Virus record (IMG/VR): IMGVR_UViG_3300047548_000793 | Coordinates: 1-25,904 of that record | Reading direction: 5' to 3' (one strand) | Length of the DNA: 25,904 nt | Origin: a virus | In this document: piece after piece, positions 7,529 to 14,663 of the stretch | How positions within the stretch are numbered: position 1 is the first letter of the stretch | Layout: each line of letters begins with the position of its first letter | Program-made: the position numbers and the translations under genes | Notes under the pieces: generated by a model | Told to the model about the DNA's origin: nothing | What the model saw: only the letters and a program-made list of their open reading frames with translations | The model's database searches: none

Positions 7529-7816
7529 TTATCCGGTGGTTCCGTTCATATTCCCTTTGAGTTGATTCGTCAAGGCGTCGCAAGCGTCGGAAAGCGTTTG
7601 AAGATCGACGATGTAGATCCATTTTTCCCGGAACGTTACGATAGCCTTCATGCCTTCGTATCGGCTGCATTTTCCCAATTTCGAGGAAATCTCGTAATAA
7701 TCGTCGTCGAACTCCTCCCGGATCAGGTTTTTTCTGAACGTCTGAGATTGCGTAATGTAAACGATCAGGAACGTAACGATCGCAGGAAGTATGATCAAAA
7801 TAAAGGCGTAAAACAT
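7529..7816 (-). CDS. Small membrane-anchored protein of unknown function
   Basis: Product of 95 residues. Residues 2-21 (FYAFILIILPAIVTFLIVYI) form one clear transmembrane segment, followed by a charged soluble part (REEFDDDYYEISSKLG) ending in NGTTG. No family recognised. It is the last gene of the replication unit, 27 bases after the resolvase gene and just before the promoter of the modification unit. It could act at the inner membrane, but nothing in the sequence shows how. Confidence 0.65.
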   Translation of the reverse strand: MFYAFILIILPAIVTFLIVYITQSQTFRKNLIREEFDDDYYEISSKLGKCSRYEGMKAIVTFREKWIYIVDLQTLSDACDALTNQLKGNMNGTTG

Positions 7817-7843
7817 GATTAGTCTTTTTTAAAGTTTAGGTAT

Positions 7844-8257
7844 TTAAAAGCCGAAGCAAAGCATCGCGGCGTCTCGGGCGTGGTTACTCGTACGCTTATC
7901 CCATCCCGTTACGCGACGGAAATAGTCCGCGTTCATTTTCGTTTTATTGTTTTTGGGAGGGACCATCTCAAAGGGGATTTTATGATCCGTAAGAAAATCC
8001 TCCCAGATTACGGCGTCGCGTTTGATCGATCCGGCTCCCTGCAGCTGCTCGCGGCCGGACTTCCCGAACCATTTCCGCTTTCGGGCGTCCTCCACCCGGA
8101 CGAGGATCGTCGGATCCGAGCGGAAGTAATCGAGGACGGCGGTCATAGCGTTATGGATCTTATAAGTCCCGACTTCGATAAGGACCTTTTTTTCGCGGTC
8201 CCATACGGCGAATCCGGTATCGGTTCCCGAATCAATTCCGATTACTATTTTTTTCAT
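7844..8257 (-). CDS. RuvC-like Holliday junction resolvase
   Basis: Product of 137 residues with an RNase H fold. IGIDSGTDTGFAVWD (6-20) supplies catalytic D9, VRVEDARKRKWFG (53-65) supplies E56, and NHARDAAMLC (125-134) supplies D129 with H126. These are the acidic residues that bind two metal ions in RuvC-type nucleases. Phage versions resolve branched replication intermediates before packaging, which fits a gene between the replication and packaging units. It overlaps the upstream gene at an ATGA junction. Confidence 0.82.
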   Translation of the reverse strand: MKKIVIGIDSGTDTGFAVWDREKKVLIEVGTYKIHNAMTAVLDYFRSDPTILVRVEDARKRKWFGKSGREQLQGAGSIKRDAVIWEDFLTDHKIPFEMVPPKNNKTKMNADYFRRVTGWDKRTSNHARDAAMLCFGF

Positions 8258-8589
8258 TTGTCCAGTTTTATGGTTTCTCCTTTCAGTAGTGCGTCTATGA
8301 TCGTTTCGATCAGATCCCTTTGTTCCGGATTAAGGAGAGGGATTTTCTCGTTTATAGCCGGAACGGAAAAAACGTCGCTTTTCCATTCCCGTCGTATCCC
8401 CTCGCGGACGGGTTCCGTTAGGTGCGGATTCGTCAAAAGGTCTTTATAAACCCACTCGATTTTTTTCCGGTAATTCGCGAATAACTGAGCGCCCTTAGAT
8501 CCCGGATGATCCTTTTCGAACGATTCGAAGTGATCGAATCCCTGCCGGAGCGCGTGAATTGCGCTAACGATGTTTGAACCTCCTTTCAT
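8254..8589 (-). CDS. Unknown helical protein beside the resolvase
   Basis: Product of 111 residues, almost entirely predicted helical (IVSAIHALRQGFDHFESFEKD ... NPEQRDLIETIIDALLKGE). No family recognised. It shares ATGA overlaps with the genes on both sides (zinc-ribbon gene upstream, resolvase downstream), so translation is probably coupled. It may assist the resolvase or the replication machinery; this is from position only. Confidence 0.75.
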   Translation of the reverse strand: MKGGSNIVSAIHALRQGFDHFESFEKDHPGSKGAQLFANYRKKIEWVYKDLLTNPHLTEPVREGIRREWKSDVFSVPAINEKIPLLNPEQRDLIETIIDALLKGETIKLDK

Positions 8590-8756
8590 ATAATTTCGAA
8601 TTCTTTACGTTTACGAATCTCGCGGGCCCGTTCCTGAACGAATTCGTTAATACAATCCCGGCATCGGGAGGAACGTTTGTTATTCTGCCATACGTGTTTT
8701 ACGAAGTGATCGAGCGGTTTCTCCTGCTTGCACTTCGTACATTTTTTGGTTTGCAT
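8586..8756 (-). CDS. Small zinc-ribbon protein
   Basis: A 56-residue gene. ATG is at 8756 and TGA at 8586-8588. The product begins MQTKKCTKCKQEKPLDHF and later has SRCRDC, giving two Cys pairs (C6/C9 and C32/C35) spaced as in a zinc ribbon, and ends in a basic helix (RAREIRKRKEFEII). The stop overlaps the next ATG (ATGA). Zinc ribbons of this kind in phages are probably DNA- or RNA-binding. Coding character is strong because both Cys pairs and both gene junctions fit. Confidence 0.75.
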   Translation of the reverse strand: MQTKKCTKCKQEKPLDHFVKHVWQNNKRSSRCRDCINEFVQERAREIRKRKEFEII

Positions 8757-8767
8757 ACGGTCGTTTT

Positions 8768-9379
8768 TTAGTTATGTAAAATTTCAAATTCAATCACCCA
8801 TACCCACGGGTTTTTATTCCACGATTCTTGGCCGTTGATGGATTCCCACAAAGACTTGAATGACTGAATAGGATTTTCATCCCACCAATTATTTGCTTCG
8901 TATATTTTATATGAATTAAGCGATACAGATGTTTCGTCTATCTTAAACTCAATGCCTTCGGAAATGGCATCTTCCTGGCTTATTTCTTGCAACCTTTCTA
9001 CGCGTACATCGATGATTTTTAAAAAAATTCGTGCAGCTTCTTTCGGCATGTGGATGGATGGTTTCCATTTTGCAACAGGAGAAAAATCATCGGGATAATC
9101 ATCTGCTTTGTATAAGTATGTATCGCTGTGCGCATAATTGCTTTGTGCTTTACCCCACGTTTCCCGAACCCAAAGAATGTCTCCGCGCTTTCCGTATTGG
9201 CATCCCAATAATTTGCCATTTAAACTTGGTGGTTGCTCTAACGGTCTCCAAAGATTACCCGCAACGTGTGTCATCCCTGTAAGGGGCTGCGGATTTACAA
9301 TTCGCCTCGTCTGTGTTTTCCTCCCTTGCAAAATGGCCTGAACCATCGGTGTGCTGAATAAAATCGGACGTTCTTTCAT
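8768..9379 (-). CDS. ASCH/PUA-like domain protein, probably recently acquired
   Basis: Product of 203 residues. The N-terminus (RPILFSTPMVQAILQGRKTQTRR) has the GxKxxTxR-type motif of ASCH domains, and GDILWVRETWGK plus the C-terminal WVWVIEFEIL fit the phage-associated subgroup. ASCH domains are PUA-like beta barrels thought to bind RNA or modified nucleotides; function in phages is not settled. The gene is visibly more AT-rich than its neighbours and uses different codons (many AAT, AAA, TTT, ATT), and it interrupts a run of small replication genes. This points to acquisition as an extra gene (moron). Confidence 0.82.
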   Translation of the reverse strand: MKERPILFSTPMVQAILQGRKTQTRRIVNPQPLTGMTHVAGNLWRPLEQPPSLNGKLLGCQYGKRGDILWVRETWGKAQSNYAHSDTYLYKADDYPDDFSPVAKWKPSIHMPKEAARIFLKIIDVRVERLQEISQEDAISEGIEFKIDETSVSLNSYKIYEANNWWDENPIQSFKSLWESINGQESWNKNPWVWVIEFEILHN

Positions 9380-9386
9380 GTGAGTT

Positions 9387-9569
9387 TTATTTGGTAAAAA
9401 TTTTTACTTTATCGATCCTGACCGGGAAGCGTATAGCCTTAATCTCCACGATCAGGACGTTATCGAATCTTTTTATAATCGTCGCGCGTTCCCCTCTCCG
9501 GGCGTATACGCGGCCCTTCGAGTTACTGAGTATATCCTCCGTTATCTCGACGATCGTTCCCGGTTCCAT
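9387..9569 (-). CDS. Small KOW/SH3-like protein
   Basis: Product of 60 residues, rich in beta-strand patterns: GTIVEITEDIL, RGERATIIKRFDNVLIVEI, FPVRIDKVKIF. The shape (turn, RGxxATI, alternating hydrophobics) resembles small SH3/KOW barrels common in phages. It starts 3 bases after the gene upstream. Function unknown. Confidence 0.7.
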   Translation of the reverse strand: MEPGTIVEITEDILSNSKGRVYARRGERATIIKRFDNVLIVEIKAIRFPVRIDKVKIFTK

Positions 9570-9572
9570 CCC

Positions 9573-10415
9573 TTATAGGCTTCTTAGCGAGGTGATCCCT
9601 TTCGCCTTCTGAGCGGCGAAAAACGTTTCCAGGGCGTATAACTTCGCCAACCGGTTTACGGAGGGTACGTTACAACTATCGAGAGGGTCCGTCCGGCGCA
9701 ATAGGTCAAATTCCTGTTTTAAGGCGGTATATTCCCCTAATCGCTTGTTTGAATCCGTTTCCCTTATCTGATCGGTCAAAGAGGCGAGAACAGTATCCCT
9801 CGCACGTAATACGAAGGCTTTTAGTTCCCCCTCGGAGTATTCGATCTTAAAAAGACTTTTCGCGCGATCGTACGCCACTTCCGGGAAGATCTCTAATCCT
9901 AACGTGCCGGAGAGATACGAATCGAAAAAATAATCGACGAAATCGATAGGGGAGGACTGCTTCGTTTCGATCGCTTTTACGTCCGTCTGGGTTTCCGTTT
10001 CCTGCCGGATCCGGTATTGAGCCGACGCCCAGGAGCGATAGGCTCGCATAATCCGGGATACGTATTCGCAGGAAAAATTCTCGTACGGCTTTACGTCGTC
10101 CGTCGTTAGATCCAGTTCTCCGGCGACGGCCTTATCGAAGGCGAGACGAATTTCCGCCGGCGTATGTCCCTGATACGTTCTCCGAATGAAAGCGAGGAGG
10201 ACGGCCTTTTCCTCGTCCGTCGGCATATTTTGGGAGCGGATACCGACGAGGAGCATCGCGTAACGAAGAACCTGCTTTATATCCTCGTCCGTCGCCTTCG
10301 CGATTTTCGTATCCGAGATCGCGCGGACGAAATCGGGGTTACCAATTTCTGAGCGCCTCAACTCTGGCGGCTGATGTCCCGAGTTTAGCAGCTGGTGCGG
10401 GGGTAATACTTGCAT
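9573..10415 (-). CDS. Unknown protein of the replication unit
   Basis: Product of 280 residues, mostly helical. The segments DEDIKQVLRYAMLLVG, GHTPAEIRLAFDKAVAGEL and PYENFSCEYVSRIMRAYRSWAS resemble proteins encoded beside phage replication initiators in Bacteroidota, but no named family is certain. It overlaps the DUF1376-type gene by 77 bases, so its true start may be inside, at a non-ATG codon (next ATG is far downstream at about residue 52). Position between the replication protein and the KOW-like gene suggests a role in replication, perhaps helicase loading (inference). Confidence 0.7.
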   Translation of the reverse strand: MQVLPPHQLLNSGHQPPELRRSEIGNPDFVRAISDTKIAKATDEDIKQVLRYAMLLVGIRSQNMPTDEEKAVLLAFIRRTYQGHTPAEIRLAFDKAVAGELDLTTDDVKPYENFSCEYVSRIMRAYRSWASAQYRIRQETETQTDVKAIETKQSSPIDFVDYFFDSYLSGTLGLEIFPEVAYDRAKSLFKIEYSEGELKAFVLRARDTVLASLTDQIRETDSNKRLGEYTALKQEFDLLRRTDPLDSCNVPSVNRLAKLYALETFFAAQKAKGITSLRSL

Positions 10416-11142
10416 TGGATTTCGGTTTTTCTGTAACGGCCTTGATCACCCATCGGCGGATGGTGAGATAGTCCGATTTCGTTTTGTAATTTTTTTCGAT
10501 TTTATAGTCGCTCAGGAACGCGTAAGCCGTATCGCGGATCTCCTCCCCGAACTCCTTCGCGAGTTTTGCGTGTTGATCGTCCGTCGTCTTTACGTTGCTC
10601 CTCCGGAAATGCTCGACTTCCTTTCCTCCTTCCGTACCTTCCTCCTTTTCTTCATTTATATTTCCATTTCCATTTCCATTTCCAAGAGAGGGCAACCGAT
10701 CGGTGAACCAATCGGTTAACCGTTCGGTTATCCGGTCGGTAGGTATGTCGATAAAATCGTCGATTTTGAACGCTTTTTTAATGTTTTCCTTCTCGATTTG
10801 CGAAAGTTTGGACGTTCGGACGAGGCCGGCGAAGATTCCGGAGATACGATTTTTCTTAGCGACGGTTAACCGTTCGGTTACCACTTCGGTAAGCTTTCGG
10901 TTAACCAAACGGTTACCGTCCGGTTCGAATTTTTTCGAAAGGCCGTTGTTCCAGATCCGTAAAAACTCCTCGTGCGATAGTCGCGCGATCAGGGCGAGAC
11001 GCTTCGTATCGACGGGTAAACTTCCCGACTGATGATGATGGGCGAGAAGATCGATAAATACGCCTTTCTCGTCGTGCATCATTTCTGCCGTTCCCTCGAT
11101 CCAGTCCTTCGAGTAGAATAAAAATGCGGGGTCCTTAGCCAT
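10339..11142 (-). CDS. DUF1376-type replication protein
   Basis: Product of 267 residues. The N-terminus, PAFLFYSKDWIEGTAEMMHDEKGVFIDLLAHH, followed by RLALIARLSHEEFLRIW, is the DUF1376 (YdaU) winged-helix type, found in phage replication-initiation genes. Two low-complexity stretches (NRLVNRKLTEVVTERLT and TDRITERLTDWFTDRL) are coded by 12-base repeats that may be the origin, and LGNGNGNGNIN is coded by a 6-base repeat. The C-terminal part (IEKNYKTKSDYLTIRRWV) resembles the end of other replication proteins. ATG overlaps the upstream stop (TAATG). Embedding origin repeats in the initiator gene is the plan of lambda O. Confidence 0.78.
   Translation of the reverse strand: MAKDPAFLFYSKDWIEGTAEMMHDEKGVFIDLLAHHHQSGSLPVDTKRLALIARLSHEEFLRIWNNGLSKKFEPDGNRLVNRKLTEVVTERLTVAKKNRISGIFAGLVRTSKLSQIEKENIKKAFKIDDFIDIPTDRITERLTDWFTDRLPSLGNGNGNGNINEEKEEGTEGGKEVEHFRRSNVKTTDDQHAKLAKEFGEEIRDTAYAFLSDYKIEKNYKTKSDYLTIRRWVIKAVTEKPKSNASITPAPAAKLGTSAARVEALRNW
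10661..10684. repeat. 6-base tandem repeat (CCATTT) in the replication gene
   Basis: About four copies of CCATTT in tandem within a longer pyrimidine-rich, AT-richer tract (about 10618-10684). In frame they encode Gly-Asn repeats. The tract borders the iteron cluster at 10694, as an unwinding region would. Confidence 0.8.
10694..10741. repeat. Four tandem 12-base iteron-like repeats
   Basis: Four contiguous 12-base units: AACCGATCGGTG (10694), AACCAATCGGTT (10706), AACCGTTCGGTT (10718) and ATCCGGTCGGTA (10730). The consensus AACCGnTCGGTT is a dyad. They encode a tetrapeptide repeat in the replication protein (TDRI-TERL-TDWF-TDRL). Confidence 0.85.
10859..10926. repeat. Second cluster of the same 12-base repeats
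   Basis: Further units of the same family: a half unit GCGACGGTT (10859), then AACCGTTCGGTT (10868), ACCACTTCGGTA (10880), AGCTTTCGGTT (10892, one base short), AACCAAACGGTT (10903) and ACCGTCCGGTTC (10915). The unit at 10868 is identical to the one at 10718. The cluster lies 118 bases from the first. Confidence 0.8.
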
Positions 11143-11507
11143 TATGATGCTTTTTGTAGTGAACGTTCTAAGGCGGCGCGTATAGATCGGATCGCCTCCT
11201 CTCTGCTTTTGAGACTTTCGATTTGCTCCTTTACGATCCGGGGATCGTCGGTGTAGAAAAATCCGGATCCGGTGGCGACTACCCAGTTAAGGAGTTCGTT
11301 ACGTTGGATATGTTTTACGCATTTCCGGAGGATTACGTCGCTGATCCTATATCCCTTTTTTCGGAGGGATTCACAGATAGCTGCGGAAGTAATCGCGTTC
11401 TTAGATCCTTCTCGCTTTTTCAGGCCCGCGATTAAAACGGGGACGAGTACGCGCAATTCGTATTCGTTCAGAGAACGTGTATAGTCCTCAAAGGTTTTTA
11501 TAGGCAT
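11142..11507 (-). CDS. Winged-helix-like protein of the replication unit
   Basis: Product of 121 residues. Residues about 13-85 (LNEYELRVLVPVLIAGLKKREGSKNAITSAAICESLRKKGYRISDVILRKCVKHI, then LLNWVVATGSGFFYTDD) look like a winged helix-turn-helix with a beta wing; the C-terminus is a helix (EQIESLKSREEAIRSIRAALERSL). It probably binds DNA. It lies 4 bases after the helicase gene and its stop overlaps the start of the replication protein gene. A regulator or replication accessory is likely. Confidence 0.68.
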   Translation of the reverse strand: MPIKTFEDYTRSLNEYELRVLVPVLIAGLKKREGSKNAITSAAICESLRKKGYRISDVILRKCVKHIQRNELLNWVVATGSGFFYTDDPRIVKEQIESLKSREEAIRSIRAALERSLQKAS

Positions 11508-11511
11508 ATTC

Positions 11512-13176
11512 TTATCGTTTACGAAATAGTGAAATAAGTTCGTCGATCATGGATACCTCTACGGTGTCCTCCGTACCGGTAACGGCGTTCGCCATTTCCC
11601 TTTTTTTCTGAATGATCTCATAGATATCCTCGTCGATCGTTTCGTCACCCAGGAAGTAAGTACACTGTACGGAATCCTTTTGTCCGATCCGGTGGCAACG
11701 ATCCTCGCACTGATCGCAATCGGCGGGATGCCAAGGGAGTTCTACGAACGCGACGCGAGAGGAAGCGGTAAGGGTGATCCCCACTCCGGCGGCCTTGATC
11801 GAACAGATAATAACGTGCCTTCGCGGGTTGTTCTGAAACTCGTCGATCGCCCTTTGTCTATTCTCTCCGACGTTTTCTCCGGTGATAAGGAGGGATTCCG
11901 GGAAGCGTTCGAGAAGGGCCTTCGCGATTTCCTTATGGTGAACAAAAACGACGATCTTTTCGTCCGCGTCTACGATTTCCTCTATAAATTCGGCTACGGA
12001 ATCGATCTTACCCCTCGCGCTGATCTGCTTAAGTATCCCCATACGGACCATAACCTCTCCCCGCATACTCGTATCGATTTCACCCTCCGTTTTTTTCAGA
12101 TTTTCCCTCATATACGTTTCGAGATCGGCGAGGGCTTTATCGTATTCGTTCCGCGTCGCTATATCGCATTTAACGATCTGTCTCATTTTATCCGGGAGAT
12201 CCTTCAATACGTCTTTTTTTTCCCGGCGATAAAAGCAGGAACGTTTAAGGAGAACGTTCAACTCCCGGAGATTGGAGGATCCGTTCGGTCCGGCGCAATA
12301 TCGATCTACGAACCTTCGATATCCGCCGAAAACGCTGTTTAATTGATTGATAATGTAAAGCTGCGATATGAGATCCGTCGGCTTATTTACGACGGGCGTA
12401 CCGGTGAGATTCAACACCCACTCCTTATCCTTCGCGATGCCCATCACGAATTTCGTCTGCTGGCCCCGTCCGTCCTTACACCGGTGAGCCTCGTCTATGA
12501 TAACGAAATCGAAAAGATTGATTTTCTCGCTGAATCGGATATGATTAAGACGAAGCGGCTTTTTCTTCCCCGTATCCGTATCGATTGGCTGAACGATCTC
12601 GTCGACGAAGTACTTTTTAAGACTTTCGTAATTCGTAATAAACGTGTCGACCATCCCGACGTGGTAGTACTGCGGAAAGGATTTTTTCACCTTGTCGTGA
12701 AGGATCATCGGCTTCCGATCGGACCACGCGATAAACTCGCGACGCCAGTTTTCTTTCAACGTGGCGGGACAGATCACTAAAACGCATTTCGCTTTCGCGG
12801 CGACGGATAGCGCGATCGCCTGGGCGGTCTTTCCCAGTCCCGGCTCGTCGGCTATGATAAACCGCTTTTTCTGCAGGCCGTACGCGACGCCCTTCCGCTG
12901 ATAGGGGAATAAGTTACGCTTAAGGGGAACCTCGATCTCGAGTTCCGGCATTTCCTCTGATTCGAATTGAATTTCCGGCTTTTGAATATTGAACGGGTTC
13001 GACGTATATCGATACGCCCACTTAAGGAGCGCCTCTTTCGAGGATGCCGGAACGCTCCAACATTTCCGCTCAAAAACGAAGCGTCTCCCCGGGATAGCCT
13101 TTATCTCCTCTACGAGATTCGGCTTATACGGGAAGGTGACTTCGTACGTCGATTGTTTGTCTACGATACTGATCAT
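11512..13176 (-). CDS. SNF2-family DNA helicase/translocase
   Basis: Product of 554 residues. The N-terminal 60 residues (RRFVFERKCWSVPASSKEALLKW) resemble a HARP-like annealing domain. Then come FPYQRKGVAYG (Q motif region), Walker A DEPGLGKT at 110-117, CPATLKENW (motif Ia), DEAH at 228-231, NLTGTPVVNKP (motif III), ICSIKAAGVGITLTASS (motif V) and DRCHRIGQKDSV (motif VI). This order is that of SMARCAL1-like SNF2 ATPases, which remodel or anneal forked DNA. It is the first gene after the operator-promoter at 13202-13235 and probably works in phage DNA replication or fork repair. Confidence 0.92.
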   Translation of the reverse strand: MISIVDKQSTYEVTFPYKPNLVEEIKAIPGRRFVFERKCWSVPASSKEALLKWAYRYTSNPFNIQKPEIQFESEEMPELEIEVPLKRNLFPYQRKGVAYGLQKKRFIIADEPGLGKTAQAIALSVAAKAKCVLVICPATLKENWRREFIAWSDRKPMILHDKVKKSFPQYYHVGMVDTFITNYESLKKYFVDEIVQPIDTDTGKKKPLRLNHIRFSEKINLFDFVIIDEAHRCKDGRGQQTKFVMGIAKDKEWVLNLTGTPVVNKPTDLISQLYIINQLNSVFGGYRRFVDRYCAGPNGSSNLRELNVLLKRSCFYRREKKDVLKDLPDKMRQIVKCDIATRNEYDKALADLETYMRENLKKTEGEIDTSMRGEVMVRMGILKQISARGKIDSVAEFIEEIVDADEKIVVFVHHKEIAKALLERFPESLLITGENVGENRQRAIDEFQNNPRRHVIICSIKAAGVGITLTASSRVAFVELPWHPADCDQCEDRCHRIGQKDSVQCTYFLGDETIDEDIYEIIQKKREMANAVTGTEDTVEVSMIDELISLFRKR

Positions 13177-13201
13177 ACGTTAAAAGGATAGGTTCGTCGG
13201 T

Positions 13202-13235
13202 CTAATTTAGTAACTTATTAGTTACAATAAACAAA
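13202..13235 (-). promoter_or_regulatory. Promoter with palindromic operator, helicase/replication unit
   Basis: On the minus strand, TTTG (13232-13235) and TAAATTAG (13202-13209) are 22 bases apart. Between them, abutting the -7 box, lies GTAACTTATTAGTTAC (13210-13225; arms GTAACT and AGTTAC). A protein bound there would block RNA polymerase. The helicase ATG at 13176 follows after about 25 bases. Confidence 0.7.
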
Positions 13236-13255
13236 GTACGCTAACTATTTTTTGC

Positions 13256-13615
13256 TCAAAAAATTTCCTCCTCCGCGATTTCGACTTTTAAAACTTTCCC
13301 GTCGGCGATCCAACCGATCACATTTGCGGCGAATTCCTGCTCATTCGGCGTCATACGGGAAAAAACCCTCTGAATCCGGTTAAGCGTAACGGCTTCGTTA
13401 TAATTCTCCCGATAGGCCTTCGCGTTTACGTCTCCGATCCTCGAAGCGATCGCGCTCTTAAACCATAGTAGTTTGGATTTTATGGGCCGGAGGACGTTAT
13501 ACTTTACGTCCTCCGGGCAATCCGTACGATAGCTTAATCGATCCACTTTTTTAAGGATATGCCGCGTATCGTGATATAAATGCGATAACTCGTCCGTTAC
13601 GTTATCTCTGCTCAT
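13256..13615 (-). CDS. Unknown helical protein, last gene of the recombination unit
   Basis: Product of 119 residues from the ATG at 13615 (MSRDNVTDELSHLYHDT). The longer frame to 13657 lies largely within the upstream gene. Almost all helical, with LRPIKSKLLWFKSAIASRIGD and a C-terminal IGWIADGKVLKVEIAEEEIF. Not recognised. It overlaps the upstream gene by 14 bases and precedes the promoter at 13202-13235, so it ends the unit that begins with recT. Confidence 0.7.
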   Translation of the reverse strand: MSRDNVTDELSHLYHDTRHILKKVDRLSYRTDCPEDVKYNVLRPIKSKLLWFKSAIASRIGDVNAKAYRENYNEAVTLNRIQRVFSRMTPNEQEFAANVIGWIADGKVLKVEIAEEEIF

Positions 13616-13859
13616 TTCGATACTTTTTATAGAGTTTTTTAATCGTGTCGTTACCATGCAGTCCGAGGATCGAACGTTTACTGATCGTGCCCTTCCCGGC
13701 CTTCCAGACGATAAGCGGAAGGATCTTTTTTATAGTCCGGGGAGACACCCAGGCGACGGGATTTTGTTTACCCTCGTATAGCTTGAATCGCTCTCCGGAG
13801 GATCGCAAGTACATTCCAGCGTATAGGTTGCGGAGGAGACTTTTTTGTTCGTCGTTCAT
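13602..13859 (-). CDS. Small basic protein of unknown function
   Basis: Product of 85 residues, basic (TIKKILPLIVWKAGKGTISKRSIL ... TIKKLYKKYRNEQR), possibly nucleic-acid binding. ATG at 13859 lies 92 bases inside the end of the upstream frame, an unusually long overlap. Both products look protein-like in their non-shared parts, so both are kept. Function unknown. Confidence 0.65.
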   Translation of the reverse strand: MNDEQKSLLRNLYAGMYLRSSGERFKLYEGKQNPVAWVSPRTIKKILPLIVWKAGKGTISKRSILGLHGNDTIKKLYKKYRNEQR

Positions 13860-14091
13860 CGATTAGGTTTTGTATTGTTTTCTGAATTTCTACCGTTTCC
13901 TCGTCCTCGGGATCGAGCGGAACGAAACATTTCTGATCGTAACCCACTCCCGGCTGATGCGCGAATTCATAGTACGGAGTTCCGTTTTTAAACTTCCCCG
14001 TCCGGATTACCCGGTAGATCCCGCCGACCTCGACGGTGATAGGGACCTCCCGGGTAGATACTCCGTATACGTGTATACAGATTACTTTCAT
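13768..14091 (-). CDS. Small beta-rich protein of unknown function
   Basis: Product of 107 residues. The first 70 residues (VEVGGIYRVIRTGKFKNGTPYYEFAHQPGVGYDQKCFVPLDPEDEE) look like a compact SH3-like barrel ending in an acidic stretch, a pattern common in small phage proteins. The last 30 residues lie in the 92-base overlap with the next gene and are of different character (SPPQPIRWNVLAILRRAIQAI). ATG overlaps the upstream stop at an ATGA junction. Confidence 0.68.
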   Translation of the reverse strand: MKVICIHVYGVSTREVPITVEVGGIYRVIRTGKFKNGTPYYEFAHQPGVGYDQKCFVPLDPEDEETVEIQKTIQNLIDERRTKKSPPQPIRWNVLAILRRAIQAIRG

Positions 14092-14648
14092 AACTCCTCC
14101 TCAGCGGAAACACTCAGCGTTACGCCCGTAACGTCCTCGTCGAAATCGATCGTTAACTGCTGTTTCGGCGCCTTTTTACCTTTGAATAAATACTCCTTTA
14201 CTTCGTAGATGCAGGCCTCTATATCCGCCGCCAATTCGGTTCCGAACTGATAGAAATCGCTATCGTCGAACTTGACGAAAGGCGTAACGAGATTCACCTG
14301 CTTGTTATCCTTTAGCTTTTTATTCCCGATCAGAACCGCGCCGGCGTGTTCGTCCGTTCCGCTGACGGTAAAACCGGTAACCTCGAAGTCGGCCACCCAG
14401 TCAAAATCGGCCTTTACCTCTCCGAATTTTTCGATCTTAATCTTATTCGCTTTCAGATAATCGCAGAGGATCGGGAGGTGCTTATGAAGCGCCTTGAAGG
14501 AATTCGCGAGATCCTCATGTACGGGCGTTTCGTCCTTCTCCGTAATATCCTTACTCGTTTTTTCGACGCGGTTATGAACCTCGTAGGACGCCTCCAGGAA
14601 TAAACCCCCGGATAATTTCGCTTTTTTGATTTCGATGTTTTCTAACAT
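14088..14648 (-). CDS. Unknown protein of the recombination unit
   Basis: Product of 186 residues. It begins with strands (IEIKKAKLSGGLFLEASYEV), has a helical middle (DLANSFKALHKHLPILCDYLKANK), then strands (DWVADFEVTGFTVSGTDEHAGAVLIGNKKL) and an acidic end. Similar genes are common beside recT/exonuclease genes in Bacteroidota phages, as far as remembered, but no function is known. It follows the nuclease gene by 15 bases and joins the next gene by ATGA. Confidence 0.75.
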   Translation of the reverse strand: MLENIEIKKAKLSGGLFLEASYEVHNRVEKTSKDITEKDETPVHEDLANSFKALHKHLPILCDYLKANKIKIEKFGEVKADFDWVADFEVTGFTVSGTDEHAGAVLIGNKKLKDNKQVNLVTPFVKFDDSDFYQFGTELAADIEACIYEVKEYLFKGKKAPKQQLTIDFDEDVTGVTLSVSAEEEL

Positions 14649-14663
14649 ATCTGGTTTTGATTT

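Larger units (their letters stand above)
10618..10926. other. Candidate origin of replication
   Basis: Two clusters of 12-base dyad repeats inside a replication-protein gene, next to a pyrimidine-rich, AT-richer stretch (10618-10684), match the general plan of initiator-iteron origins such as that of lambda within gene O. The initiator would be the product of the gene itself. This is inferred from architecture; the repeats could alternatively reflect protein-level repeat expansion. Confidence 0.5.

Noticed and set aside
11680-12342. 220-residue plus-strand frame
   Set aside because: Shadow of the helicase gene, whose motifs on the minus strand are unambiguous.
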